Below are positions 25,896-33,987 of a DNA stretch of 64,000 bases, piece after piece (positions within the stretch are counted from its first letter, which is position 1; each line of letters starts with the position of its first letter). The stretch is from a bacterium. Its GTDB lineage: Bacteria > Myxococcota_A > Bradymonadia > UBA7976 > UBA1532. Location of the stretch: positions 1 through 64,000 of the forward strand of contig JAUHXC010000001.1 in NCBI GenBank assembly GCA_030427205.1, given 5' to 3'. The position numbers and the translations under genes were made by a program. The notes below the pieces were generated by a model. That model was given only the letters and a program-made list of their open reading frames with translations, was not told the DNA's origin and ran no database searches.

Positions 25896-27185
25896 TTGGG
25901 TGCGCAGGTTGCTCTACGGGGCTTCTGGTTGCAGGCCGCGTGCGCCGTACTGGAAGGGGCGCGGACCTTCGGACGCTGGGCTTCTCTCACGATCGAGCCG
26001 CATCCATCGGATGTCGACGGCTCCGAGAAGGTCGACATCCGATGGCAGATGAACGACGGGTCCGAGCATCATGTCCAGGTCAAGAGTGCGAAGAACCCGG
26101 TCGGCAAATCGGCCCTCGACTCTTGGAGCATGGAACTCAGTGACGGCTCATCTGCCGCTCGCAAGAGCCTTCATATCATTGGGGTACCGGCAACAACTAT
26201 AGCGGACGGTACCCTCAACGGTGTGGAAGTCCGGCTCATCTCCTCCTTGCAGGACACGCCCACACTGATCGCGGCTGCGTGCTACTGGCTCTCGCTGGTC
26301 ATCGAAGAGCTGAGTTTGGGGGCCAAGGCTCCCGACCAAGTCGTGGTCACGAGGTTCATAGACGCATTGTTCGCGGGGAGTGTTGTCAGCCGGGTGTGGT
26401 CAGCCGCAGACTTCATTTCGCAGGTTGCCACCATCTGCCGCCAGCAAGAGTCGGAGAAGCGGTCCCTCCCCGCACTGCCAGTACGCTGGCGACGCCAAGT
26501 TCTTTTCTGTCCGGCCGAGACTTCGGGCGCGATTGACGAGTACGCCCTCTTCCATATCGCCAACCCAGGGCGCGAACCGATCGACGTGAGCGGTACCCGC
26601 ATCGACTGGACGATCACCGATGCCAAGAAATGTGAGCTCCTGCATGTCACTGACGGACTGCCCGACCTACCTGAGTCGCCACTCCTGGCCGGTCAGGACG
26701 CACATGAAGGAAGCTTCCGCTGTGCTGTCGAGCTGAGGGGGGAGGTCGCCCCAGGACAGGTTCGCACTGCGGGATTCCACGTCAGAGTGCATGGCTCTAT
26801 CTGCCGATGCGGTGAGAGTTGGGTTCTCCGTGAACCCTTCTTCGAGACCGACACGGCCCTCCCCACGACCGTGCACTTGATCCTGCCCGAAGGCGCCTCG
26901 ATCGGCGCGTCGGGTTCCGCCCGGGTCTCCTCCCGGACGGCAGAATGGGGTTTTGACACGAGCACCGGCCAACAGGAAGTCGCCGCGATATGGGCACCCG
27001 CGTCGCCGCCAACCGACGAAACGGAGCAACTCGACGAGCGCATCGCTCGGGCGCATCTGGCCGGTGCAGCGATCAACTTGGGCTGCCAAGTCCCTGACTG
27101 GCTCACCGACGGGGTCGACCTCGACCAAGACCCCGAGGACCCTTCTTCCTTGTGGCGACTCCGCCGCCGCCTGAGTGGATCGTGA
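25896..27185 (+). CDS. predicted PD-(D/E)XK nuclease with C-terminal beta-rich domain, 429 aa
   Basis: TTG 25896 follows GGGAG at 7 bp. The N-terminus matches a restriction-endonuclease fold: Glu20 in a helix, then Asp47 in EKVDIRW, and Gln61-x-Lys63 in HHVQVKSAKN, the layout of the dsDNA nucleases found in CBASS Cap4-type or DUF4365-like proteins. Residues 105-190 form helices. Residues 200-400 are beta-rich (YALFHIANPGREPIDVSGT, VAPGQVRTAGFHVRVHGS) with a few Cys, and may be a sensor domain. It stands alone between the two integrases. It would be expected to cut DNA when triggered; the trigger is unknown. Confidence 0.65.
   Translation: MGAQVALRGFWLQAACAVLEGARTFGRWASLTIEPHPSDVDGSEKVDIRWQMNDGSEHHVQVKSAKNPVGKSALDSWSMELSDGSSAARKSLHIIGVPATTIADGTLNGVEVRLISSLQDTPTLIAAACYWLSLVIEELSLGAKAPDQVVVTRFIDALFAGSVVSRVWSAADFISQVATICRQQESEKRSLPALPVRWRRQVLFCPAETSGAIDEYALFHIANPGREPIDVSGTRIDWTITDAKKCELLHVTDGLPDLPESPLLAGQDAHEGSFRCAVELRGEVAPGQVRTAGFHVRVHGSICRCGESWVLREPFFETDTALPTTVHLILPEGASIGASGSARVSSRTAEWGFDTSTGQQEVAAIWAPASPPTDETEQLDERIARAHLAGAAINLGCQVPDWLTDGVDLDQDPEDPSSLWRLRRRLSGS
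26005..26044. repeat. perfect 14-bp inverted repeat inside the nuclease gene
   Basis: CATCGGATGTCGAC at 26005-26018 is inverted perfectly at 26031-26044, with a 12-bp spacer. It spans the codons just before and at the predicted catalytic Asp47. Chance is possible, but perfect 14-bp arms are unusual in coding sequence. Confidence 0.6.
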
Positions 27186-27189
27186 AGTC

Positions 27190-27411
27190 TCAGCCCGAAG
27201 TCTTGGGCTTGAATTGGCGTCCCGGGTTCGTGGTGGGGACGGTGCCACCCTGCCCAGGTAGGTTGCGGGCTGGCAGCATATTCCGCGGGGCAGCTACTCG
27301 TCGGGGCTCGCCCGTGCGACCCCCGGTCAGTTCGAAGCCCCGGCCGAGCTTGATTGATGCTCCCCGACCTTCTATCAGCCTGATCCGGCGCTCTCCGTCT
27401 TTCTCGCTCAT
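27190..27411 (-). CDS. small hypothetical protein, 73 aa
   Basis: The ORF begins MSEKDGERRIRLIEGRGASI. A purine-rich AAGGAAAGG lies about 12 bp upstream, which is a little far. The second half is Gly/Pro/Arg/Thr-rich and likely disordered. It is convergent with the nuclease gene, 4 bp apart. It may be a small regulator or chance; nothing in the sequence identifies it. Confidence 0.4.
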   Translation of the reverse strand: MSEKDGERRIRLIEGRGASIKLGRGFELTGGRTGEPRRVAAPRNMLPARNLPGQGGTVPTTNPGRQFKPKTSG

Positions 27412-27622
27412 AGCCTACGCGCCTTTCCTTCGTCGTCTGCAAGGTGATTATGACGACCTATAGGCTGACGGGTGTTCAGTGTCAACTGCCGTCTGCGTCT
27501 TCTGCATCCGTAGGAGGTTTCTGAACGATCGTCGACAGGAACCCGCTTGCTCACGGCGCGCCGAATTGCCACCATGCTGTCGGCCGAATCCACGCGCCCG
27601 CCACCGACCACGGAGAATGGTC

Positions 27623-28708
27623 ATGGCGGTCAAGAAGTGGAGAGGAAAATGGGTCGTCGACTTTGTCGTCGACGGCAAGCGGGTTCGGCGGGTCAGCCCG
27701 GTGCAGACGAAGCGCGGGGCGAAGGCGTACGAGGTCGAGCTTCGGCTCGAATTGACCTCCGCGACGCCCGAGTCTGGCGCAGCGCCTGCGACCGAAGTGC
27801 CGACCCTGGCCGAGTTCGCGACCGAGTGGATGAGCACCTACGTGCGGGTCCACAGCAAGCCGAGCGGGGCGCTGCTCAAGGACCTGTGCCTGAGCAACCA
27901 CCTCGTTCCGTTCTTTGGCAAGCAGCGGCTGGACGCGATCACCCAGCGACGGGTCGAGGGCTTCAAGGCCCACCAGATCGACAAGGGGCTCAAGCCGGCG
28001 AGCGTGAATCGGCACCTGAGCGTGCTCGGGCGCCTGTTGCGCTGCGCGATGGAGTGGCGGCTGATCGGCGAGATGCCGACCATCAACACGCTGCCCGAGC
28101 CGCAGGCCGACTTCGACTGGCTCAGGCCGGCAGAGGTCGGGCGGCTGCTCGACGTCGCCCGCTCGATGCGGCCGCAGTGGTTCGTCTTCTTCCTGCTCGC
28201 GGTGCGGACCGGGATGCGGAAAGGCGAGATCTACGGCCTGCACTGGCGCTCGGTCGACTTCGAAGCCCGTCGCATCACCGTGGAGCACAACTGCTGGCGG
28301 GGGCGGCTGGGCACGCCGAAGAACGGCAAGACCCGGGTCGTGCCGATGACGGCCGATCTGGTCGAGGCCCTGAGCGCGTGGCGCCAGCACAGCACGGGCG
28401 AGATCGTCTTCCCCAACAAGGAGGGCGGGCTCGTCAGTGGGCAGACGACGGCCAACGAGGCGCTCAGCCGAGCGCTGAAGAAGGCCGGCCTTCGACATGT
28501 GCGGTTCCACGACCTGCGGCACACCTTCGCCTCGCACCTGGTGCTCCAGAAGTGCTCGCTCAAGGTGGTGCAGCTCCTCATGGGTCACAGCTCGGTGCGC
28601 ATGACCGAGCGCTACGCCCACGTCGCCGACGAGCAGTTGGCGGCGGCGGTGGACGTGCTCGACGGGCTCGGGTTGACGGGCGAGGAGCCCAGGGATCAGG
28701 GCGATTGA
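27623..28708 (+). CDS. tyrosine recombinase (integrase), 361 aa
   Basis: The second recombinase has the catalytic set: Arg199 in GMRKGEIYGLHW, Lys in TPKNGKTR (233 or 236), His296 and Arg299 in HDLRHTF, His322 in LMGHSS and Tyr331 in TERYAH. An AP2-like N-terminus (AVKKWRGKWVVDFVVDGKR) precedes a SAM-like domain. GGAGA precedes ATG 27623. No excisionase ORF is seen upstream, unlike the copy at 20807. It is the last gene before the element edge at about 28.84 kb, so it may be the integrase that created that junction. Confidence 0.95.
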   Translation: MAVKKWRGKWVVDFVVDGKRVRRVSPVQTKRGAKAYEVELRLELTSATPESGAAPATEVPTLAEFATEWMSTYVRVHSKPSGALLKDLCLSNHLVPFFGKQRLDAITQRRVEGFKAHQIDKGLKPASVNRHLSVLGRLLRCAMEWRLIGEMPTINTLPEPQADFDWLRPAEVGRLLDVARSMRPQWFVFFLLAVRTGMRKGEIYGLHWRSVDFEARRITVEHNCWRGRLGTPKNGKTRVVPMTADLVEALSAWRQHSTGEIVFPNKEGGLVSGQTTANEALSRALKKAGLRHVRFHDLRHTFASHLVLQKCSLKVVQLLMGHSSVRMTERYAHVADEQLAAAVDVLDGLGLTGEEPRDQGD

Positions 28709-28718
28709 CCGGGAAAAC

Positions 28719-28836
28719 TGGAACGAATCTGGAACATCGGCCGATCGGCGGATGATTCTCGGAACGAGGCTCCTCCGAATTCCCTTTCTACTCCGGGTCC
28801 ATAGGGGCCGATCACGTTCCAGCCGCTGACGTTCCA
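28719..28836. promoter_or_regulatory. paired inverted recombinase-like sites at element edge
   Basis: TGGAAC pairs occur at 28719-28735 (TGGAACGAATCTGGAAC). In inverted orientation they recur at 28816-28836 (GTTCCAGCC...GTTCCA). The two composite sites face each other across 80 bp and stop 6 bp before the truncated DUF2330 reading frame. They may be binding sites for the recombinase at 27623, or arms of an attachment site. Confidence 0.45.
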
Positions 28837-28842
28837 CGAGAG

Positions 28843-30318
28843 TTGCGCATCACCTACGCGGGCCCGCCGACCGAGTTCGCGTGGCTGCTGCCGACCTCGC
28901 CCGAGGTCGAGGTGGGGGTGTCGAGCGAGCAGCTCTTCACCCAGCTCGACGCGTCGTTCGGACCGCGGTTCACCCTGCGCACCGAGATCGACGAGCGCTG
29001 CGAGCGCAACCCGGCCCGCAGCTCCGGCGGCGCGCCCGACGCCGGTCTGCAGAACGCGCCGGGGCCCGTGGACGCCGAAGACAACGGGGTGGCGGTGCTC
29101 TCCCGCGAGGCCGTGGGCGCGTTCGACACCGCCATCCTGCAGGCGGAGTCGGTGCAGGATCTGCGGCGCTGGCTCGACGACAACGGCTACCAGATCCCCG
29201 AAGCGACCGACGAGAGGCTCGAGCCCTACGTCGAGATGGGCGCGGCGTTCGTGGCGATCAAGCTGCTGCCCGATCGCGACGCGGGCGACGTCTCGCCGCT
29301 GCGGCTGAGCTTCCCCGGCGACCGGCCGACGATCCCGATCCTGCCGACGGCCGTGGCCGCCGACCCCGACATGGGCATCATCGTGCACGTGCTCGGTCAG
29401 TCGCGGGCGATCCCGGCCAACTACCGCCACGTGGTCATCAACGAGGCGGCCATCGACTGGCAGAACAACGGGCAGAACTACCCCGACGTGGTCAGCCAGG
29501 CGGCCGACGAGGCCAACGGCAAGGCGTTCGCCACCGACTTCGCCGGGCCGGGCCGCGTCGCGCTGCGGGTCTACCCCGACGCGACCCTCGACGCGGTGCG
29601 CGGCGCCGAGACGGTGCGCGAGATCGTCGAGGCGCTCAACCTGTGGGATCTGATGTGGAGCCCCGACGCCGACCTGCAGCGGCTGCTGCGGGTGGGTATC
29701 TTCCTGCCCGAGGCGATTGCGCTCGAGCAGTTCCTCGGCTGCCCCGACTGCTACTACGACCAGGGCATCGAGATCGACGGCGCGGCGCTCGCCGCGGCCC
29801 TCGAAGAGCAGTACAACGCGCCCAATGAGCTGCTGAATACGCTCTTCGAGCAGAACCCGTACCTGACGCGGCTCTACTCGACCATGAGCCCCTCGGAGAT
29901 GGACCTCGACCCCGAGTTCGCGTTCAACCCCGACCTCGGTGAAGTGCCCAATACCCGCGTCGCGGTGCAGCGGGTCGGCTGCGACATCGACGGCAACCTG
30001 CAGTTCGACCGGGCGATCGTCGAGACGCCGAGCGGCATCCGGTTCCGTATGCAGGACGGGGTCAACCCCAACGTCATCCGGCGCCAGTCCGGCGAGACGG
30101 TGCGCGGGCTGGGCGTGCCCGGCGCGCAGATCATCGAGCGGGCGATGACCGCCGGGCCCAACGAGGTGCAGAGCGACCGCACGCCCGAGATCGTGGAGAT
30201 GAACCCCATCCCGCTGGCGGACAGCGGCTGCGCCTGCGACGCCACCGACGGATCGGCGCCGACCGCGCTCGGGCTGCTGGCGCTGCTCGGGCTGGTGGGG
30301 CTGCGCCGACGGCGCTGA
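28843..30318 (+). pseudogene. 5'-truncated DUF2330 protein with MYXO-CTERM-like tail
   Basis: The first residues, LRITYAGPPTEFAWLLPTSP, correspond to the interior of DUF2330 proteins, which normally start with a signal peptide and a Cys-rich segment some 60-70 residues earlier. The frame is open upstream to a stop near 28753, with no signal peptide, so the 5' end was cut off at the element boundary. The remaining 490 residues keep the domain and end in a MYXO-CTERM-like tail: a Cys pair in SGCACDATDG, a hydrophobic helix (TALGLLALLGLVGL) and RRRR. TTG 28843 could start a cytosolic remnant, but export is lost. It may not be expressed. Confidence 0.75.
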
Positions 30319-30550
30319 GGTCTCGGGGCTGGGCGCGAGGGATGGGCGACGGCGTCACGGCGGGCGGCGCGCCCCTCTTCTCCCTGCTTCGGCTCGGGCA
30401 ACGCTGCGACTCGGAGTGTCCAGGAGCGGTTGTGAGCGGGCGCGATCGCTGCGGCCGGGGCCTCAGGCGGTCGGCGAGGGGCGCGCCGCCCGCCGCTCCG
30501 CTGGCTGGGTGTGAAGGGTGTGGTGGCGATGGGCGGAAGCGGATGTAGCG

Positions 30551-30792
30551 GGCCCCGGGGCCGGGCGGGGGCGGAGAGGATACGCCCCCGCCCGGCCACT
30601 GCCAGATGGAGAGTTGTCGGGTGGATCAGAGAATGAGCCGGGCCCCGGGCCGGGCGGGGGCGGAGAGGATACGCCCCCGCCCGGCCACTGCCAGATCACT
30701 GCCAGATGGAGAGTCCGCGGGTGGATCAGAGGATGAGCCGGGCCCCGGGCCGAGCGGGGGCGGAGAGGATACGCCCCCGCCCGGCCACTGCC
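30551..30792. repeat. three tandem GC hairpins between convergent genes
   Basis: Three near-identical copies of a strong hairpin (arms CCGGGCGGGGGCG and CGCCCCCGCCCGG, loop GAGAGGATA) sit at 30561-30595, 30650-30684 and 30750-30784, with flanking sequence copied too. The periods are 89 and 100 bp; the longer one contains an 11-bp duplication (ACTGCCAGATC). They lie between the ends of the convergent DUF2330 and RNA ligase genes and probably form a triplicated bidirectional terminator without T-tracts. Confidence 0.75.
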
Positions 30793-30820
30793 GATCGTAC
30801 GGGGTGCCGCCGGAGGGCGG

Positions 30821-31846
30821 TCAGATCCGGCGCGCCTCGGCGATGAAGAAGGACCGGGCCTTGGCGTTGACCGACTTGGCCACCTTCTTCCACTCCAGCC
30901 CGCTGGCCTCGAGCTCGGCGGCGCACTCGCGCTTGACGTCGTTGCCGACCCAGCGCAGGTAGTCGCCCATGCTCTTCATCGTGATGGGCAGGCCCATCTC
31001 GCCGAGCACCTCGAGGCCCTGGTTCAGGCGGTTGTCGGTGACGGCGTAGTCGACGAACTTCGCCACCCCGGCGAGCACCTTGGGGTCGATGGGGATGCGC
31101 ACCCCCTTGCCCCCCGTATTGCGGTGCTTCTCGCCCTTGGTCTTGAAGTAGAGGTCGGTCCGGCCGAACTGCGGGCCGACCGGCACCCAGACGATGCCTT
31201 CGCCGACCCCCTCGACGCCGAACTTCGCCCCCCAGGGGCACTTCGCCTCGACCTGCTCGGTGAGCGCAGTGGCCTTCTCGACGAAGGCGGCCACGGTCTC
31301 CTGCCGCATGAAGTCGACCTGCTCCTCCCAGACGGGGCCGTCGAGGATCGAGAAGATCCGCACCTCGGCGAAGCGGTCGCCGAACCGGGGCAGAGCGTCG
31401 AGGTAGCGCGCCTCCTCGCCCTCGCCGACGGCCACGGCGAAGAGCACGAGCTGCTTGTCGGGCAGCCGGTTGAGGGCGACCCCCTTCTGCAGACCCGGGC
31501 CGCACCACTCGCCGAAGAAGGTCAGCCGGGTATCGGGCGGCTGTCCGGTCTCGGCTCTGACCTCGGCTTCGAGGGTCCGCAGGGCGGCGGTGACCTCGGG
31601 CCGGGCGACGAAGGCGGCGAAGCCGTAGTTGTCGTCCTCGACGGTGAGCGTGCGGCTGCGCGACTGGGCGAAGAGCCCCTCGGGCAGGCAGGCGACGCCG
31701 GCGTTGGTGCCGTGCAGCTTGACGGTGCCGCGGAAGGTCACCGGCGCGTGCAGCTGGTACTCGGCGGGCACCGTGGGGCTGCCGTTGACGTGGCGGGCGT
31801 ACTTGACGACGGCGTGGAAGGCCTCGATGTGGGTGAACTTCTTCAT
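30821..31846 (-). CDS. RNA ligase family protein, 341 aa
   Basis: The start at ATG 31846 follows GAGGAGTACCGCC. The nucleotidyltransferase motif I is KLHGTNAG with the AMP-accepting lysine at 43, as in the RNA_ligase family that seals RNA using ATP. Further motifs are FFGEWCGPGLQKGV (motif III-like) and GIVWVPVG (motif IV-like). Near the C-terminus of the core, LYFKTKGEKH gives motif V (KxK). An extra 90-residue helical C-terminal domain follows. Length fits stand-alone bacterial Rnl. Upstream is a striking cluster of GATGGCAT motifs, so regulated, perhaps stress-linked, expression is likely. The substrate in this organism is unknown. Confidence 0.85.
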   Translation of the reverse strand: MKKFTHIEAFHAVVKYARHVNGSPTVPAEYQLHAPVTFRGTVKLHGTNAGVACLPEGLFAQSRSRTLTVEDDNYGFAAFVARPEVTAALRTLEAEVRAETGQPPDTRLTFFGEWCGPGLQKGVALNRLPDKQLVLFAVAVGEGEEARYLDALPRFGDRFAEVRIFSILDGPVWEEQVDFMRQETVAAFVEKATALTEQVEAKCPWGAKFGVEGVGEGIVWVPVGPQFGRTDLYFKTKGEKHRNTGGKGVRIPIDPKVLAGVAKFVDYAVTDNRLNQGLEVLGEMGLPITMKSMGDYLRWVGNDVKRECAAELEASGLEWKKVAKSVNAKARSFFIAEARRI

Positions 31847-31872
31847 GGCGGTACTCCTCGGGCGGCGATCCC

Positions 31873-31959
31873 ATGCCATCCGTGATGGCATGCATATGAC
31901 ACAGTGATAAGCATCGATGGCATACCGATGGCATACCGATGGCATGCCGATGCCATCGG
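31873..31959 (-). promoter_or_regulatory. GATGGCAT operator cluster upstream of the RNA ligase gene
   Basis: A perfect palindrome ATGCCATC-N3-GATGGCAT lies at 31873-31891, 27 bp before the start codon. Upstream of it are three direct 11-bp repeats (GATGGCATACC at 31916 and 31927, GATGGCATGCC at 31938), then a diverged fourth (GATGCCATCGG at 31949). The arrangement, one palindrome plus helically phased direct repeats, looks like cooperative binding sites for a regulator. Confidence 0.7.
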
Positions 31960-32019
31960 CACGGCGGCCTTTCCCGTTCGCGCCAACGCGGTGCGCGGCG
32001 GTCGTACGGTCGGGCCGAG

Positions 32020-32057
32020 AAAACAAAAAACCCCCTCGGGCGGCGCCGGAGGGGGTT
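32020..32057 (-). terminator. Rho-independent terminator of the TPR gene
   Basis: Read on the minus strand, a hairpin with arms AACCCCCTC (32049-32057) and GAGGGGGTT (32029-32037) is followed by TTTTTTGTTT. This is a classic intrinsic terminator, pointing away from the TPR gene that ends at 32328. Confidence 0.8.
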
Positions 32058-32275
32058 CTCTCGAACGGGCTGAAACCGTGGTCTCAGGCCATTCTCGCCC
32101 CCCCGGGCGCTACGGACGCTTCACGCCCGGCACCGCGCGCATCACTGCGCTTCAGTCCGGCCGTTGGCCCGTACGTATTCGACAAGGGGAGACAGTGGGT
32201 CATCGAGACGTCCTCGAAGGGTGAATGTGATGCGATTGACGAAGACACATTGACCAAAGACATCGGTCGCCGTCA

Positions 32276-32309
32276 ATGACTTTTTTCGGATGACTCCGAA
32301 AAAAGTCAT
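32276..32309. repeat. perfect 15-bp inverted repeat
   Basis: Arms 32276-32290 (ATGACTTTTTTCGGA) and 32295-32309 are exact reverse complements with a TGAC loop. It lies 19 bp past the TPR gene stop and could act as an extra terminator or an RNA-stabilising hairpin. The 3' portion is U-rich inside the stem, not after it. Confidence 0.7.
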
Positions 32310-32327
32310 GCCATGGCACCCGCAGGG

Positions 32328-33833
32328 TCAGCGCAGCTCGCGGATGAGCTCTTCGAGCGCGCCGTTGATCTCGGTGGCCCGCTCGCCGAGCGCGCCGAGC
32401 GCGTCCAGCCGCTGGCGGGCGCTGCGGGCCACGGCCTTGGCCCGCTTGCGGTCGGCGCCGGGCGGCGCGCGCAGCAGGCGGGCGAAGCGCAGGCCGGCCC
32501 GGGCGGCGTCGACGGCGGCCTGGCGGTCGTCGGGTTTGGCCCCGGCGCGCTCGACGGCCAGCGCGTGGGCCGCCGCGGCGACGTCGCGGGCCTCGCGGGT
32601 GCGGTCGAGCCGGCCGAGCAGCTGGGCGTGGTTGCCCATGGCGATGATGCGGGTGCGCTGGCTCTCGGCGTCGAGCCCTTCGGCCTGTTCGGCGGCTTCG
32701 GCGTAGAGCTCGAGCGCCTCGGCGTCGCGGTCGCGGGCCGAGTGAAACGCGCCGAGCTGGTTGAGGCCGCGCACGAGGTCGCGGCGCACGGCCTTGTCGG
32801 CGGGGAACTGCTTCACCAGCGCGCGGCGAAGCTCCAGGGCCTCCTGGTGGTGGGCGAGGGCGGCGTCGTGCTCTTCGCGCCGCTCGGCGTGATCGGCCAG
32901 CCGCACCAGCCGCGCGGCCAGCGTGCGCCGGATGGAGAGGTCGTCGGGCTGCATGCCCTGGCGTCGGCGCAGGATGCGGGCCGCGTCGGCTTCGAACGCT
33001 GCGGCGTCGTCGGGGGCCTCGACCTGCTCGGCGATCTCGACGGCGGCGGCGGCGGCGGTGTACGCCCGCGCCGCGGCGCTGAGCGGATCCTCGTCGGTCC
33101 CCCGGCCGGCTTCGGCGCGCTCGGCGGCCCGGCGGGCGGCGTCGAGCGCGTCGGCCTTCGAGCCGGCGGCGGCGTGGGCCCGGGCCGCGTCGAGCCAGGT
33201 CTCGCCGAGCAGCAGCAGCACCGGCCCGGCGAGCGGCAGGGTCGCGGTGGTGGCCTCGACCGCCTCGGCGGCGGTGCGCGCAATCCGGGCGGCGTCGTCG
33301 GCGCGGTCGCCGCGCATCAAGAACTGCGCCCGCTCCCGGGCGGTGGACAGCCGGTCACTGCGGGCCTGCTCGGCGGTGCGGTCGGCGTCGAAGGCGGCGA
33401 TGGCCCGGCGCTCGGCCTCTTCGTAGAGCGGGCCGGGCGCGGCGTCGATGCCCGGCTGTTCGGCCATATGGGCCTGCCGCCGGGCGACGATCAGCCGGCC
33501 CCGCTGCACGTCGCGGGCCTCGGGGCGCTCGGCGAACGCCTCGTCGAGCGCGCCCGAGGCGCTCTGCAGCGCGGCCCAGGCGGCGCGGTAGTCCTTGTCG
33601 AGCGTCGCCCGGTCGGCCTCGGCGAGCGCCTCGCGGGCGCGCACCTCGGGGCGGTTGGCGGCGGCGTCGGCGGCGGCGTCGCGCTTGGCGGCGAGCCGGA
33701 ACTGCAGGAAGACGCCGAGCACGCCGAAGAGCACGATGGCCACGAGCATGAGCTTGCGGGTGCGGTCCTGGCGGGCGATGGCGGCGTTGGGTGCGGGGCG
33801 CTCGTCGTCGGGCGGCGGGGTCTGTTCGGTCAT
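32328..33833 (-). CDS. TPR-rich protein with one N-terminal TM helix, 501 aa
   Basis: The protein begins MTEQTPPPDDERPAPNAAIA. One membrane helix follows (LMLVAIVLFGVLGVFLQF, about residues 28-45). The rest is helical, Ala-rich and arranged as tetratricopeptide-like helix pairs (for example AALAHHQEALELRRALVKQF and EALELYAEAAEQAEGLDAE). It is anchored in the inner membrane with a large soluble part. Divergent from the asparaginase gene, so they share a 154-bp promoter region. No enzymatic motif is seen; it is likely a scaffold. Confidence 0.8.
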   Translation of the reverse strand: MTEQTPPPDDERPAPNAAIARQDRTRKLMLVAIVLFGVLGVFLQFRLAAKRDAAADAAANRPEVRAREALAEADRATLDKDYRAAWAALQSASGALDEAFAERPEARDVQRGRLIVARRQAHMAEQPGIDAAPGPLYEEAERRAIAAFDADRTAEQARSDRLSTARERAQFLMRGDRADDAARIARTAAEAVEATTATLPLAGPVLLLLGETWLDAARAHAAAGSKADALDAARRAAERAEAGRGTDEDPLSAAARAYTAAAAAVEIAEQVEAPDDAAAFEADAARILRRRQGMQPDDLSIRRTLAARLVRLADHAERREEHDAALAHHQEALELRRALVKQFPADKAVRRDLVRGLNQLGAFHSARDRDAEALELYAEAAEQAEGLDAESQRTRIIAMGNHAQLLGRLDRTREARDVAAAAHALAVERAGAKPDDRQAAVDAARAGLRFARLLRAPPGADRKRAKAVARSARQRLDALGALGERATEINGALEELIRELR

Positions 33834-33987
33834 AGCGGGCTCACCCTCGCCCGGCGCCGGGCCGGGCCGCAAGGGGTTGGCGAGTGGGTCGATGGAGGCG
33901 GCGGGCGCGGCTCGGCGGCGCGGCTCTTGACGGGGCGGGGCCGGCTGGGGCCCGATGCGGTCCCACCCGATACGCAGGAGGCCCGCG

